Origin: Ariolimax columbianus
Lineage: Eukaryota > Mollusca > Gastropoda > Stylommatophora > Arionidae
Reading direction: 5' to 3'
Length of the DNA stretch: 64,000 nucleotides
Assembly: GCA_036924085.1 (NCBI GenBank)
Contig: JAVGWX010000013.1
Coordinates: 41,757,893-41,821,892, forward strand
In this document: one piece after another, positions 42,905-54,861 of the stretch
Numbering within the stretch: the stretch's first letter is position 1
Layout: each line of letters opens with the position of its first letter
The notes under the pieces: generated by a model
The model's database searches: none
What the model saw: only the letters and a program-made list of their open reading frames with translations
What the model was told of the DNA's origin: nothing
Position numbers and translations under genes: made by a program

Positions 42905-43246
42905 CGTTGCTGGGACGCTCTGATGGCCTCTCTAGGGAGCTGCGACATTGACCCTGATTGTTGGGAGAGCGTGCTGATCGCTCTGTCTGGCGTGGTAGAA
43001 TCTCTTCTGGCACAACACATATGGAGCAGACAGGGATCATGGAGGCTGCACAGAGACGAGCGAAACGAGGGGCAGGAGACGATTTTCCTACGTTTGACGG
43101 TCAGACGGCGTTTCTCTGCCATTAGTGTGACAGACGCTTTCGGGCTCGGATTGGTTTGATCGGCCACCTACGAACCCACTTCAGATTGACAGATGCCAAT
43201 GTGGTCCTCTTCGGAAACGATGGACAAACAACTAAATCATCATCAT
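42905..43246 (+). mobile_element. LINE-H 3' end with C2H2-like finger
   Basis: SCDIDPDCWESVLIALSGVV, then by frameshift F.C..CDRRFRARIGLIGH + LRTH, the C-x2-C..H-x3-H finger at the end of one common invertebrate LINE family, then (ATC)n tail AAATCATCATCATG. Several shifts break the frame. Confidence 0.7.
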
Positions 43247-43740
43247 GCAGCATACCCTTTGTAGAATGTCGCTCTTATAACAGTCGATCTGAAAGTTTCT
43301 AGAACTTTGACCAGTTTTCCCATCTCTGTTACTGTCATTCTTAAAACCTTGTTAATGCTATGTGTCTATCTTCTCCTTGGTCTGCCTCGCTTGCCAGATG
43401 CATGCTCTCCAGTATTGTTTTTTTTTTCTAGACAATTGTGGCGTTTCATATGGTCAAAGTGTTATATTTTCCTAGATATAATATTGTTGACTAATCAATT
43501 TTGTTTTATATCCAGCTCTTTTAGAATTTATGTGCTTATCTTCCTCGCTACCTGGGTTATTTTGAGCACTTTTCTGTTACATTATTTTATCTCGAAGTAT
43601 TCCATCTTCCTTTGATTCCATGTCTCACATCCGTACGTTGGCACTGGAAAGCTGCAAATCCCTAGGAGCTTTATTTTTGTTAGTGTTTTGCCATACATTC
43701 TGCCTAATGTTTTACAAAAAGCTTGATTTTGTTCACGGAC
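43246..43740 (-). mobile_element. LINE RT C-terminal fragment, tail-to-tail with LINE-H
   Basis: The minus strand: GKTLTKIKLLGICSFPVPTY + GCETWNQRKMEYFEIK, then CLEKKNNTGEHASGKRGRPR and VTEMGKLVKVLETFRSTV. TYGCETW followed by GKRGRPR is the RT thumb and basic C-terminus of CR1/L2/RTE-like LINEs. The frame is broken by stops. Confidence 0.65.
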
Positions 43741-43777
43741 CACCATATAATCGCAGGTTGGGAGCCACTGATCTAGA
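43738..43777. mobile_element. hAT-like terminal scrap
   Basis: The reverse complement CAGTGGCTCCCAACCTGCGA + TTATATGGTGGTCCGTG is a hAT-style end with the CGGACC subterminal phrase. No matching second end was found nearby. Confidence 0.4.
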
Positions 43778-44384
43778 CTATAACGATCGAATGTCCAGCG
43801 TACCAGCAGCATAGCAAGGACATATGAACATATAAACACTAATATTTTGCATGGAACCACTGCCAGGATGTAATGAATACCTTCCTGATATACCCAAATA
43901 ATATAAAACAAGAACGCCTAAAATATCCAGGTGCAACTGCGACTAGGCCATACAACTTATAATAGCCCAATCTTAGGTTACCAACCAGGTAACTGTAACT
44001 GTTGGATATGTTCAAAATAAAGGTGTTCCAATTACATTGCAGATACTGCCGTCGGGGATGGAGTTCTAGTGACTGATAAATATTTAAGCTTATCTTTAGG
44101 TGGGGTGACCAGTGTATTTTCTGGGCACCTTTCCTTAGCTAGCAAAGAGCAGGTAATCACTTTACAACTTGGTAGACCTGATCTATTGTGGCTGGGCATA
44201 GAACCCAGTAACTCAGTTATGAGAAGCAAAGGCGCTAATCAGTCTCCCTAATTACGTAGGTAATGGTGGTGCCAAATTTGGGCCACATTGTTTCTTAAAC
44301 TTGAATATACGATGGAACCAAAAGGAGTAATGCTAATATTTGTGTTTTATCATAAAAGGCCATATACAGATTATCTATTGACTC

Positions 44385-45105
44385 ACACTCGTATAAACAG
44401 AAGTAGTCTTCCACTCATATAAGCAGAAGTTTACTCCCTGTTGTATAAACAGAAGTTGACTCCCCGTCTTATAAATAGAAGTTAGCTCCCACTCGTATAA
44501 ACAGAAGAAGTTGACTCCCGTCTTATAAATAGAAGTTAGCTCCCACTCGTATAAACAGAAGAAGTTGACTTCCCGTCGTATAAATAGAAGTTAGCTCCCA
44601 CTCGTAAAAACAGAAGAAGTTGACTCCCCCTCATATAAACAGAAGTTGACTCCCCCTACTATAAACAGAAGATGTTGACTTCCCTCGTATAAATAGAAGT
44701 TAGCTCCCACTCGTATAAACATAAGTTGACTCCAAACCCCCCTCTCGTATAAACAGAAGAAGTTGACTCCCCTAGTATAAACAGGAGATGTTGACTTCCC
44801 TCGTATAAATAGAAGTTAGCTCCCACTCGTATAAACAGAAGTTGACCCCAAACCCCCTTCTCGTAGAAACAGAAGAAGTTGACTCCCTCTCGTATAAATA
44901 GAAGTTGACTCCCCCTAGTATAAACAGAAGTTGACTCCCCTTAGTATAAACAGAAGTTGACTCCCCCTCGTATAAACATAAGTTGACTCCCCCTAGTATA
45001 AACATAAGATGTTGACTTCCCTCGTATAAATAGAAGTTAGCTCCCACTCGTATAAACAGAAGTTGATTCCCCCTAGCATAAACAGAAGGTGATTCCCCCT
45101 TCATA
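44385..45105. repeat. ~25-30 bp minisatellite
   Basis: More than twenty units of CTCGTATAAACAGAAGTTGA + CTCCCC with variants (AAATAGAAGTTAGCTCCCA; GAAGAAGTTGACTTCC). The minus frame 44772-45125 is periodic and not a gene. Confidence 0.9.
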
Positions 45106-45299
45106 TTAATAGTATAAGTGCGCATTTGTACGTTCTATTTGCTATTCTTTCCTGTTCTTTGCTGACATGATAACATGGACTGTGAAATTAAAGATAAGGT
45201 CGTTGATAAAGTATTCAAAACTCTGTTGTACTGGATCTCAGCCTCTTCTGAGGTTGTATGATCAGTTCGATTCCTGTTCGCCTGTCATGTGTTACTGCA

Positions 45300-45405
45300 A
45301 GTTGTGTGCCCATTAACTGCTGCTAGACTGGAGCGTGTCGGTGCAGGGGATTGGAACCCTTTGCAACGAGGCACAAGTGATGTGTGCGCACCTCCACTCA
45401 GACAT
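45300..45405 (-). mobile_element. SINE-D head, degenerate
   Basis: GCCCATTAACTGCTGCTAGACTGG core followed by GGGATTGGAACCC (B-box on the minus strand) and CGAGGCACAAGTGATGTG. Confidence 0.45.
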
Positions 45406-45839
45406 TTATATAAACCAATACTTTCAATTTTAACAGAATCTCTTCAGTTTCACCTTACTCTAAAGTAATGTATGTTCTCAAATGTTTTTGAATTTGTCAT
45501 TTTGTAAGTTTGTCACTTTGTTTAACATGAGACGGCATTCAGCACCATTCACAACCCTCATTAATCGAATTTTAAGAAACACACAATAGTAGAGCAGTAG
45601 ACTTATTCTTTCTTCCCACTAAGGGCCCCATGCCTCAACGTAGGGGACTTTGCCGCGTACACAGACGGTATAATAGTGCCAGGTTAGTATGCATTTCCTG
45701 GCTGTTGTGTGCATGCAAGTTTGCACAGCGTCATTAAATTATCGGCCAGCAGTTACGTCGTTTTGTAAGCAAAGTGTGTGCCGGAAACCAATGCTGGCTG
45801 TGTTCACAGCATCCAGTCCAAGAAATTAATTGTGCCCCG

Positions 45840-45990
45840 TCTGTGTGTGTGTGTGTGTGTGCGTGTATGAAGTAAACATGTTGTGTGGTTGATTGATATA
45901 GACGCTGGAGACGATGTGTGTGTGTGTGTGTTTTTGTGTGTTTGTGTGTAAGTGTGTGTGTTTGTGTGTAAGTGTGTGTGTGTGTGTGTA
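45840..45990. repeat. (GT)n microsatellites
   Basis: Three (TGTG)n blocks at 45842-45860, 45915-45932 and 45935-45990 with TTTGTG/AAGTG variants. Confidence 0.93.
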
Positions 45991-46599
45991 TGTGTAAACT
46001 CTCTATACGCTTCGTTGAGGTCCACGATATGAAATGCGTGTGCTAGTGGGAAGTAATCACGTTTTTTCGTTTAATTTATATTAACAATATGGACAAGTGT
46101 GTGAGTGATTGTTGGTTTGTTTGTTTTAAGAGTAAACATTTTGTAGTGTTCATTGATAGAAACACTACCGAGAAGTGTGTGTGCGCGCGCGGGTGTGTAG
46201 GATATAAGTGGCACGGTTGATTGATCGTGGGGCAAGGAACTCTTATCTGTGCCGTTTTTTGAGACACTTTCTAACGGCAGCATAGATTGTGTTTAATCCG
46301 TGGCCTAATTGATTAAGACGCAACGAACAAGTCAATGCCTGGTAACAAATACATCAACCTGATTGAGACTGATCACTAGGCCGTAGGAGTGTGTGCATAT
46401 ACGCGTCGGTAAAGTTTGCGTCGTACGTACCAAGTGCAAAGACTTGTAATAGTGGAATAGGGACATCAATATAAATACTCGTTACAATCAAAGCAGGATT
46501 CAGGTGAAGGCTATGTGGGCTGTATCAAATTGGCCTTTTTTTCGTTTATGGGCTCTCTTAAGATAAATCCATCAATACTTTCTGGAATATTTGGAATCC

Positions 46600-46975
46600 T
46601 AGTAATTGAAACATGCATGTCTGTTTCCATGTAGCCGAATGCTTCAGCTATACGTAGTAGGTATTTAAAAACTTCCTGCGGCTTGCTAGGCCTGGGAGAA
46701 GGTATAAACAATTTGAGCAGATTTTTAACTAACATTTTTGAATTTTGTCCGGGCAGCGGCCGTTAGGCCTGGCCTACTCAATTCGATTTCTAACTGCCAA
46801 GGGATTTTTAACGTGCACGACACTGATCACGGGAGTCCGATCTCACTAGCCAGAGATCAGGGTCATTTTTACCAGAAGATCCACGTTTAAAAGTCCCGGT
46901 CTCCACCGTGATTCAAACCCACGACCTTCGGCACCCTAGGCGGACACCTTACCTCGAAACCACTGAGCCTCTTCC
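46600..46975 (-). mobile_element. SINE-E, most complete copy
   Basis: The minus strand: AGGCTCAGTGGTTTCGAGGT (A-box region), GTGGGTTTGAATCACGGTGG (B-box), GATCTCTGGCTAGTGAGATC, ACGTTAAAAATCCCTTGGCA + GTTAGAAATCG, GGACAAAATTCAAAAATG, ending near 46600 at ACATGGAAACAG. Confidence 0.78.
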
Positions 46976-47089
46976 TGTATTTTTATATCTCTTGCCTTGA
47001 TGGTGTAATCTGACAGACTTTTTCGCTTCGTGCTATCACGTACTTTCGAATTTCCTTTCCAGCATCGTTGCAGTTACGGTATTGCCTTT

Positions 47090-47235
47090 TAAATGTTGCC
47101 AGCAAATGTGTTTCTTCTTCCTAATTTACGTTCGTCCTGAAAATAACGTCGCAACCGTGTGTCGTAGATTTCAGCGACGATATGATATCTGCGCACATCC
47201 GATTTCAGCACGGGCCGGCATATTTTAACTGTTTG
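47090..47235 (-). mobile_element. SINE-A2 3' part
   Basis: TTCTTCTTCCTAATTTACGT + TCGTCCTG (tail side), GTGTCGTAGATTTCAGCGACG, ATCCGATTTCAGCACGG. Confidence 0.5.
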
Positions 47236-47414
47236 ACTCTTACTTCGTTCATTCATTTTCTTTTCGCATGTTTCGTCCCGGAAATTGTATTTGTTTTCTC
47301 TCAATTGAAGAGCACAACTGAAATATTGATAGAGTATTGCATTTGTATTACTTATTCCAGATCGCAGTGATGACGCTGAAGATATTTGATGAACTGGAAG
47401 TGCGGAATAAAATT

Positions 47415-47580
47415 GTTCATCTTCGTCGTTCGTTCTCAAACTCCCGCTACGAAGCCCTGAAACGGGTATAGTCCGGAGAATGGAATGCGTAGTGTCTTAG
47501 TTTACAGCTTGACTGCGATACATGCACCCTTATGTCCGAAACATCTGACTTCAGCGCCGCATTTGTTGGTACATGATCAG
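47415..47580 (-). mobile_element. SINE-A 3' half, head-to-head with another copy
   Basis: TTCGTTCTCAAACTCCCGCT, ACGAAGCCCTGAAACGGG, GTCTTAGTTTACAGCTTGAC, ACATCTGACTTCAGCGCCGC. It ends at 47580 where the plus-sense copy starts. Confidence 0.75.
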
Positions 47581-47880
47581 CTGACAGCAGCCATGGACTC
47601 ATAAACTGGCTGCTTGCAATAGGGTGAGCGAACCAGAGCTGATTAAGACCCTATTGCGCCTCCAAGCGACGACCCTGGAAACAGGCTGTGCGAGTGTAGT
47701 CTGGCTAAGAGAAAAGGAATTGCTGTTTGAAGACAAACACAGTACCCCAAAAAGCCAACTGAAACCGGATATTTCGTGCCGACATGCGCAGATATCGCAA
47801 CTTTGCCGTAAACTACCACACAACGGCAGTACGTCCCTTTCAGGACGAACGCGGAAGAAGTAGAAGAAGAAGAAGAAGTA
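47580..47880 (+). mobile_element. SINE-A2, near-complete plus-sense copy
   Basis: CTGACAGCAGCCATGGACTC, GGGTGAGCGAACCAGAGCTG, CAAGCGACGACCCTGGAAAC, GCGCAGATATCGCAACTTTG, CAGGACGAACGCGGAAGAAG then (GAA)n to 47878. With 47415-47580 it forms an inverted pair. Confidence 0.8.
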
Positions 47881-47999
47881 TTGGAGTATGATTTCTCGTT
47901 CTTGTTAATTCATTTCCCAGGAGATATGTTCTCAGTATCTCTATCAGCAAGTATTGAAATTGATAGTCTGTCCTAGCCACTATGTTCTGAAATCAATCC

Positions 48000-48280
48000 T
48001 CCACTTTTAATCTGAACTACTGCAAATTTTTCAGTTGAGTTGTGGGAAAAAACAATATTGCCAGAAATATTCAAAATATTCATTATAAATATGATGTGAT
48101 GTATAGTTTGAATTGTTTGAATATTTGCAGCAATTATTTTTTTTTTTGTCTGCCCAACTCAACTAACAATGAAGGTGGACCATATATTATTTTTAGTAGA
48201 ATAATCAAAGAAATGGTTAACTGCAAAGAAATAATAATTAAAAAAGTAAAACTTTAGTTATTGTGTTTTTCCATCATTGT
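48000..48280. other. AT-rich stretch without recognised genes
   Basis: A T-run at 48138-48148 and AT-rich DNA; the 71-codon + frame has no motif. Confidence 0.35.
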
Positions 48281-48309
48281 GGTGGGGTGACCAGTTCTAA
48301 TCACGGCGG

Positions 48310-48395
48310 AGTGAAGTGAATGTGTCGGACAGAAAGGTGCAAATATCACAGTCAAGTTGTAAACTACGACACAACGACTCATGTTCAGTGAGGAT
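48310..48395 (+). mobile_element. SINE-A short fragment
   Basis: TGTCGGACAGAAAGGTGCAA + ATATCACAGTCAAGTTGTAAACTACGACACAACG lacks both ends. Confidence 0.6.
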
Positions 48396-48919
48396 TGGGG
48401 GGGGGGGGAATAAGCGAAAAATATCTTGCTCTAGAAGTCGCCTCACGGTGTGCGAGCTAGGTTATTTTCTCTATTAACGTTACTGGCAGAGAGGGAGGGG
48501 GGGGGGGGCGGGGACCTGACTTTCGGTTTGGGAAAGAAGGACACCGAAGAAGGGAACTGGTCACCCCACCTCACACAAGCTTTGATTTAGTATAATAATG
48601 TCTCTAACACTTCATCCCTTACAACAGTTTCTGCTTGGGACTTTATTTGTTCCCCACTCACGGTGCGTTAGAGCCATCGGTAGCGATAACCCGAAATACG
48701 CGTCTGAGTGTCAGAATGTCTGCCTTGCTTTCTATGTTTCTGCTATAAATCAAAGCTAGGAATTATCAGAAAATCCTCTAACGTCGCCGAACATTGACCT
48801 AGTATTTAGACCACGGGTTCCCAACCCATGGGGTCGCGAGAAGAGTTTCTGTGGGGTCGCCGGCTGAAACAGTAAACTAAAACAAATATTGATTGCAGTG
48901 CAATTTTCATTTTTATTTG

Positions 48920-49265
48920 GTATCTTGTTGTTGTTTGCGAATGCACACAAAGAGTAGGTTACTCTTATGTGCGCCCTGAAAAGGACGTTAAGTGGCGGGT
49001 TGCAGTAGCTTTTATCACACCCCGAGCGTGCTGATGAAGGTGAACCGGGATCCTCCAGGTGGCTATGCCGTGCTTTGCTTCATCTGCGTGTCGCTCACTA
49101 CTACGGGGATCACATCGAATCTCACCTTGTTAGTCAGACTGTTGTCCTCGACAACAGCCCGTTTCCAGGACGACCAACGAGGAGGTCAGATGCGGGTCTT
49201 CGCCAGAATATTTCTCCGGGCTAACATTGTATGATCAGTGTGGTTTGCCTGACCAGACGTTAGCC
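48920..49265 (-). mobile_element. SINE-B in the 1.9-kb hAT-like element
   Basis: TTGTTGTTGTTTGCGAATGC (tail, minus sense), CTGAAAAGGACGTTAAGTGG, CCCGAGCGTGCTGATGAAGG, CATCTGCGTGTCGCTCACTA, CAGCCCGTTTCCAGGACG, TTGTATGATCAGTGTGGTTT + GCCTGACC. Confidence 0.8.
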
Positions 49266-49269
49266 GTAT

Positions 49270-50280
49270 CATCCCAATAGGTGTCTTAAAGTATGAATAA
49301 TATCAGCATTGTTAAATATCGAATATAACCCATAACAATATGAGTAGTTTTGTATCTTGTGTTCCCAGTGGATACTGAAGCGACCCATATTCACATACAT
49401 CAACGCGCGGACCCCAGCGATTTACGTAAGCAGTATTTGGGAAACAACAAATTACGAAATCGCTTCCTGCACAGAGATTTGTTTACGCAAGCGAATTCCG
49501 CGAAAAATAAATCTAGTGTTTCCGGATTTTCATCGCTTCTTCATTTAAAAAGCAAAACAAGAAGCGGATGACATGTTGAGAAAGACACGAGGTTGGCAAT
49601 AACCAAACTCAAATGCGAGTTTTGAAGCTTGTTAACGAGTTACTATTTCAATCATCGCATTAAATATATCATCCATCATCATCAGTCCCGTAACCTGAAA
49701 GGTCATTGAGACACCAATACTGCAGATTGCTGGATCAGTTCCCGCAACTACACTTGGTTTTGTGCCAGGATATAAAATCTCCCGTCTGGACGAGTTAACC
49801 TCAGTGGTATGATTGTCTTTGTTGTGCATTGATACGGATGGCGCATTTCTGATTTTTCTCAATGCTTTTTGCAATATTGGTGTGTCTTGTACCGTTTTGC
49901 ACCTGACGGAGCCCATCCCTCTCTAGGCAACGTGTCCCTCCACATTGTGCATTTTTCTATGATCTCCCGGTTTACTCAAGCATGGCGTCACAGGTTCACT
50001 CTGAATATTATGCCTTTAATTTTCCTTTTTCCGGCCTGGTTTTCATCTTGGCCGTTTGCTTTTAATAGCTCTTGTATATCCCGTTTTCGACTTTATCCTA
50101 TAATATGTCGATTGAAAAACATCTCGGTCCTATGGCCAGGCACGTCCAATTGGAAACACGCACATAAAACACGTTATCCAAGAGTAGCCACTGAAATTGT
50201 AGACCAAAGATCACATAAAAACACATGATTGAGGAACAAATCATATCAGCAGCCATGTTGGCGTTCGACCCGGAAGTGTT
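49270..50280. other. Interior of hAT-like element, unidentified
   Basis: Frames at 49350-49571 and 49869-50228 (+) and 49632-49916 (-) show no conserved motif that I can name. It may be decayed transposase or captured host DNA. Confidence 0.3.
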
Positions 50281-50294
50281 ATTATTTATATGTC

Positions 50295-50545
50295 GGGGGA
50301 CGGCGTGGCCTAGTGGTTAAGTGACACGGCTCACAATCCGAAAGTGCTGGGTTCGATCCCCATCACAGCACCAGCCGTTACCCCGGGGAAGCAAACCCTT
50401 AGAAAATGCAGGAGGAAGCAGACCCATACATAAAATGCATGCTGAAGTCGGATGTACTGGGCCGACAGGCGCAAAATAAAAGCCACAGTGCAACGCACAC
50501 CGAATTTGGGATGAGAGAAATAAGGCGAACGCAAAAAAAAAATAA
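50295..50545 (+). mobile_element. SINE-C (tRNA-derived), best copy with TSD
   Basis: GGGGGACGGCGTGGCCTAGT head; A-box TGGCCTAGTGG at 50306-50316, B-box GGTTCGATCCC at 50350-50360, the RNA polymerase III internal promoter. The body continues CCCTTAGAAAATGCAGGAGG, GCTGAAGTCGGATGTACTGG, to GGCGAACGCAAAAAAAAAAT. Perfect 11-bp TSD ATTTATATGTC at 50284-50294 and 50546-50556. The short A-rich tail suggests use of a different LINE partner from SINE-A and B. Confidence 0.96.
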
Positions 50546-50749
50546 ATTTATATGTCATTACATGTCAAAATATGTCATTAGTTAAAATTAAATTGAATTA
50601 TTTGATTCCGAAAAATCTAATTTCGATGTATTCTCTTGACCCGATTAAAAAGCCTTTTTTTTAAATGTCTCGGGGTCGTGGGTCACTTTCCTTCTATAAA
50701 ATGGGGTAGCGAATCGAAAAAAGGTTGAGAACCTGTGATTTAGACACTA

Positions 50750-51780
50750 ATGGCTATCGTTTTGAAGCGTGCGCTTGCCTGCCGAGCTAGGCCTGCAGAG
50801 AGAACTCTCACGTGATCACGTCCACGCCAATTTCAGTTTAAGATGGAAGGAGCTAGGATCCCAGTGGGTCACGGAGTCCTGTTTGCTCTCAGGTTCCATT
50901 AAATGCTTCGTGCTAAGCGACCGGACCGCGCCGTATGCTAGACTTTATGGATATTATGTTTGTATTGGCTATAAGCTGGACATGTCTTACACATAGACAT
51001 TCACGTTTTTTTATGTATCGTATAAATAATGTTTATTTTATTCCTTCATCGTTTTTAGGGAATTGTTTCTTTAGTTTTCTGTCAACCCCATAAGACTACT
51101 TCACATTAGTTGGATATGCATTTGGACAGATAGAGAAAGAGAGACGGGCAGCTGGCCCAGGCATAGATCGATGGACAGACAAATTATATATTTATATAAT
51201 CGTCATCATCATCATCATCATCATCACGTTTTCTGCCAGTTGACCATAGCGACCATACATCTCCTTTTATTACAAGTGTCGTTTATCGCTCCCGTCGTTA
51301 TTCGTTTTCCATGTAGCTCCTTCGAGCAGTCCGATATTTGTTGTCACTGCTTACCTCTGTTTCTCTTCCCTGCTAGTCTGTCCGTTGTCACGGAGTAATT
51401 CCAATCCATCTCTTTCCATGACATACCCACAAAAATATGACTGCCTTGTGCTGATTTTTGCCATCAGCTGTTTTTTTTTCCGTGCCTCTTCAAACACCAC
51501 GTCATTAGTCTTTGTTTCTGTCTCAACATACGGCCTGTCTCTACCATACCATAATCACCCATCCCTCCACCGCGGGAACATGTTTTCAATTCAATAATTC
51601 CGCCAATTTCATTTGATCTTAACATTGCTATTTCATAACTTTTTGCCGATAACTCATAAGGAAAATAAGATAGATTCGTGAATTAAGCTGCATTGATCTA
51701 CAAATCGTCCATAGAATTTTAAGTGAACATTTCATCTGGATATGTCTTTCCGTTCTCGAGTTATTGCTTCTCCAGGCGCG
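50750..51780. other. Intronic DNA without recognised genes
   Basis: Contains a (CATCAT)n run at 51203-51226 but no motif or gene that I can support. Confidence 0.35.
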
Positions 51781-51818
51781 CGCACGCACATTCACACACA
51801 CACACAGGCACAGACACA

Positions 51819-51821
<3 letters not shown>

Positions 51822-51879
<58 letters not shown>

Positions 51880-51885
51880 TATATA
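51822..51885. repeat. (AT)n microsatellite
   Basis: About 30 TA dinucleotides after an ACAC-rich lead; open frames of alternating Ile/Tyr are artefacts. Confidence 0.97.
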
Positions 51886-52019
51886 CAGGCACGTACGTAT
51901 GTATATATTTAAAGTAAGTAGCATGTCCTTTGCAGAACGTCGCTTCTTACAACCGCCAACATATTTCAGTCATGTCTGACTATAGGTTGATGCGACCTTG
52001 GAATAGCAACTCTCTACTG

Positions 52020-53391
52020 AGTTTTTGGTTTTCCTTTTCTTTTCGGCGTTGTCTCTTTCTTTACTTCCCTGTGTTGCAAAAGCTTATTTTCGCCCAGCCT
52101 AAGGTGGCTCTTCAGGTTACATCTCCATTTGGATCGGTCTGCAGCTATGTCATCTCAAGATGTCTGATCCATATCCAGAGCGTTCATGTCCCGCTAGCAT
52201 ACGTCTTTGAACCTCAGCTGTGGCCGGCCAGCTGTTCTTTTACCTCACGCCAGCTGCCAGAGAGAATATCTTTGGGGATGCGACCATCTTCCATGCGACG
52301 AACATGACCAAGCCATCGCAGTCTTTGTTGGCGAAGGAGAGTGTACCTACTTGGAAGACTGATGCGAGAATGCACTTCCGCATTTGTCACCTTGTCTCTC
52401 CATGAGATGAAAAGGATGGATCTCATGCGCCGTAGGTGAAAGGTGTTCAGCCTATACTCTTGCTTGCCATATGTAGTCCACGTTTCGCTGCCATATAGAA
52501 GCGTACTGACGACACATGCATTGTAGACCATGGCCTTGGTCTTGGCTGAAAGTTTTGGGTTTTCCCACACACCTATTGTGAGGGACTCCAGGTTAGTGAA
52601 CTGGTTCACAGTTGCCAGTTCATAGTTATCGATAGTGATGGTTGGGGTGGTATCTACGTCTTGTCCCAGCACATTTGTTTCTTTCAGGTTTATTGTGAGG
52701 TCGAAATCTTTGCACGCCTGGGAGAAGCGATCTATCAATCTCTAGAGTTCATGCACACTATGAGTGACAATCGCAGGGTCATCAGCAAATAACAAGTCCA
52801 TGACAGTTACTTCACTGATCTTGGTCTAAGCTTTGAGTCTTGCAAGATTAAACAGACGGTCATCAGATCTAGTGTAAAGGCAAATACCGTCTGCTACATT
52901 ACTAAATGTGTGCTTCAGTAGCAGCGCAAAGAAGATTCTGAATAGTGTTGGGGCCAGGACGCTGCCTTGTTTAACACCACATTGAATACTGAATGGCTGT
53001 GATGTATAACCGTCGAGTTGAACTGTTCCTTTCATAACCTCATGAAATGACACTATAAGCTTCAGCAGCTTGTTAGGGCAGTCTATTTTTGAGTGGATTT
53101 TGAAGAGTCCTGCCCTGCTAACGAAATCGAATGCGTTTTTCAGGTTGATGAAAGCGACATAGAAAATCTTGATCTGCTCGCGTGATTTTTCTTATAGCTG
53201 CCGTAGAAAGAAGTTCATGTCGATCGTTGAACTTCCAGGTGGGAATCCACATTGTGACTCTGGGTACACGCGCTCAGCCAGTTTGTGTAGCCGCAGTAAG
53301 ATCACTCTGGCAAAGACTTTCCCAACAACACTGAACAGTGGGATGCCTCTGTAATTATTAGTTACTTCTGTCACCTCTATTTTTGTTTAAT
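52020..53391 (-). mobile_element. LINE-F: RT domain and C-terminus, inactivated
   Basis: Minus strand in order: NNYRGIPLFSVVGKVFARVI, QCGFPPGSSTIDM, motif A VAFINLKNAFDFV (Asn where the first catalytic Asp is expected, ~53145), motif B GVKQGSVLAPTLF, motif C LLFADDPAIV (52778-52789), CVVSTLLYGSETWTTYGKQE, LRRMRSILFISWRDKVTNAE, then by frameshift RPQLRFKDVC.RDMNALDMD. Several stops separate the pieces. This is the longest RT stretch here that still has FADD; the motif A change and stops mean no activity. Confidence 0.88.
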
Positions 53392-53427
53392 GTGAACATT
53401 TTTAAATGTCTCATATCTTGTGGTATG

Positions 53428-53780
53428 GCTTGGCTTCGTTCGTTCTCAATCTCCCGCTACGAAACCCTAAAAGGGCTTAAGTAGCAGAATGTAGTTCAGA
53501 GAACGGAATGCGTTGTGTCATAGTTTACAGCTTCACTGCAATAATTGCACCTTTCGATCCAACACATCCGACTTCAGCAAGCATTTTTTTGAGTACCGGG
53601 TTAGCATTCCTTCTTCGATCCCTCTCCTTAGCCAGTCTGCTCTGTTGCAGACTGTTATTCAGGATCACCACTTTGAGGTGTAGAAGGGTCTTAGCAGCTC
53701 TGGTTCTCTGGCCCTGACGCTAGCAGTCAGCTATGAGTCGCTGACCGCTGCAGCTCATGCGCTGCTCAGCGTCTTGATCC
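53428..53780 (-). mobile_element. SINE-A, full copy with 16-bp TSD
   Basis: The minus strand starts GGGATCAAGACGCTGAGCAG and ends GAACGAACGAAGCCAAGCC. The TSD CATATCTTGTGGTATG (53412-53427) / CATATCTTGGGGTATG (53781-53796) has one mismatch. Confidence 0.95.
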
Positions 53781-53799
53781 CATATCTTGGGGTATGACG

Positions 53800-54300
53800 G
53801 CCTCTTTCTATTTCTGGCATAGCAGCAAGCGCACCGGTTTCAAGAGTGCGTTTTTTCAGTGTTTGGTCAGATCAGGTACGCCTGTCGCTGCCAGCTGCTT
53901 TGCTCAGAGCCAAGTTGTCAATGGCTGTCATAAGATCTTCTAAAAGTGGTTAGTCGTCTAGCTCCTACATTCTTGGATATCCTTGAACAGCATCAAGGGC
54001 GGTGGGAGTGGCCGTACTGTCGCAGGAGTAGAGCTCATAGTAGTTCTCTCCCTATCGCAGTCTGGATAATTTCAATTATGTGAAATAACAATATATATAT
54101 AAAATCAATACCTTTTTAGCCAGCCCAACCATTCCCAATTCGTCTACAAATGGAAACTCTGACATTACACGTTGACCTGTCTAATTCTGTTTCAGTTTTT
54201 GTGATTGTTTTTTTAGGATGGGGTGATCCGCCCATATTCAACCCTCCTAAATCACCTCCTACGACATGACTGATAGGTTATAGTATTACTATATGCTTTG
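53800..54300. other. Intronic DNA without recognised genes
   Basis: Nothing recognised on either strand. Confidence 0.35.
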
Positions 54301-54329
54301 CTCACCTTTGGGTCACCGGGAATATTATG

Positions 54330-54330
54330 T

Positions 54331-54368
<38 letters not shown>

Positions 54369-54598
54369 AACAAACAAACAAACACACACACAACTACACA
54401 CACAAACACACCCAGATAGGTAGATGGAAATAAAGATAGATAGATAAAAATAGAAAGATAGTTAATATAAATAGATAGATAGATAGATAGATTGATAGAT
54501 TGATATGTCATAATAGATAGATAGATAAATAGATAGATATGTCATAATAGATAGATATATATATAGATAGATAGTTAGATAGGATAGATAGGTAGATA

Positions 54599-54646
<48 letters not shown>

Positions 54647-54861
54647 TTAGATAGATAGATATAGATTGATAGATAAATAGACAGATAGATAGATAGATAT
54701 ATAGATAGATAGATAGATAGATAGGTATGTAGATAGATATATATATACATATAGATAGATAGATAGGATGAGATAGATAGATAGAAAGATAGATATATAG
54801 ATTGATAGAAATATAGATTAGATAGATAGATATAGATAGATAGATATAGATTGATAGATAT

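Larger units (their letters stand above)
48812..50737. mobile_element. hAT-like element, 1.9 kb, perfect 8-bp TSD
   Basis: The left end CACGGGTTCCCAACCCATGG and the reverse complement of the right end, CACAGGTTCTCAACCTTTTT, are hAT-style inverted ends, both with GGGTCG phrases inside. ATTTAGAC at 48804-48811 and 50738-50745 is a perfect 8-bp TSD. The interior holds a SINE-B and a SINE-C; I find no transposase signature in the remaining kilobase. Confidence 0.85.

Noticed and set aside
42570..43777. A fourth full hAT element ending at 43777
   Set aside because: The right end looks like hAT, but the only candidate left end (GAGGGGTTCTCAACA near 42770) has no matching 8-bp flank.
45804..46025. 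THTHTH-rich minus frame
   Set aside because: (GT)n dinucleotide repeats.
50295..50372. A possible real tRNA gene
   Set aside because: A and B boxes are good, but the head is shared with several dispersed copies followed by the same body and A-rich tail with TSDs, so it is a SINE, and the cloverleaf is incomplete.
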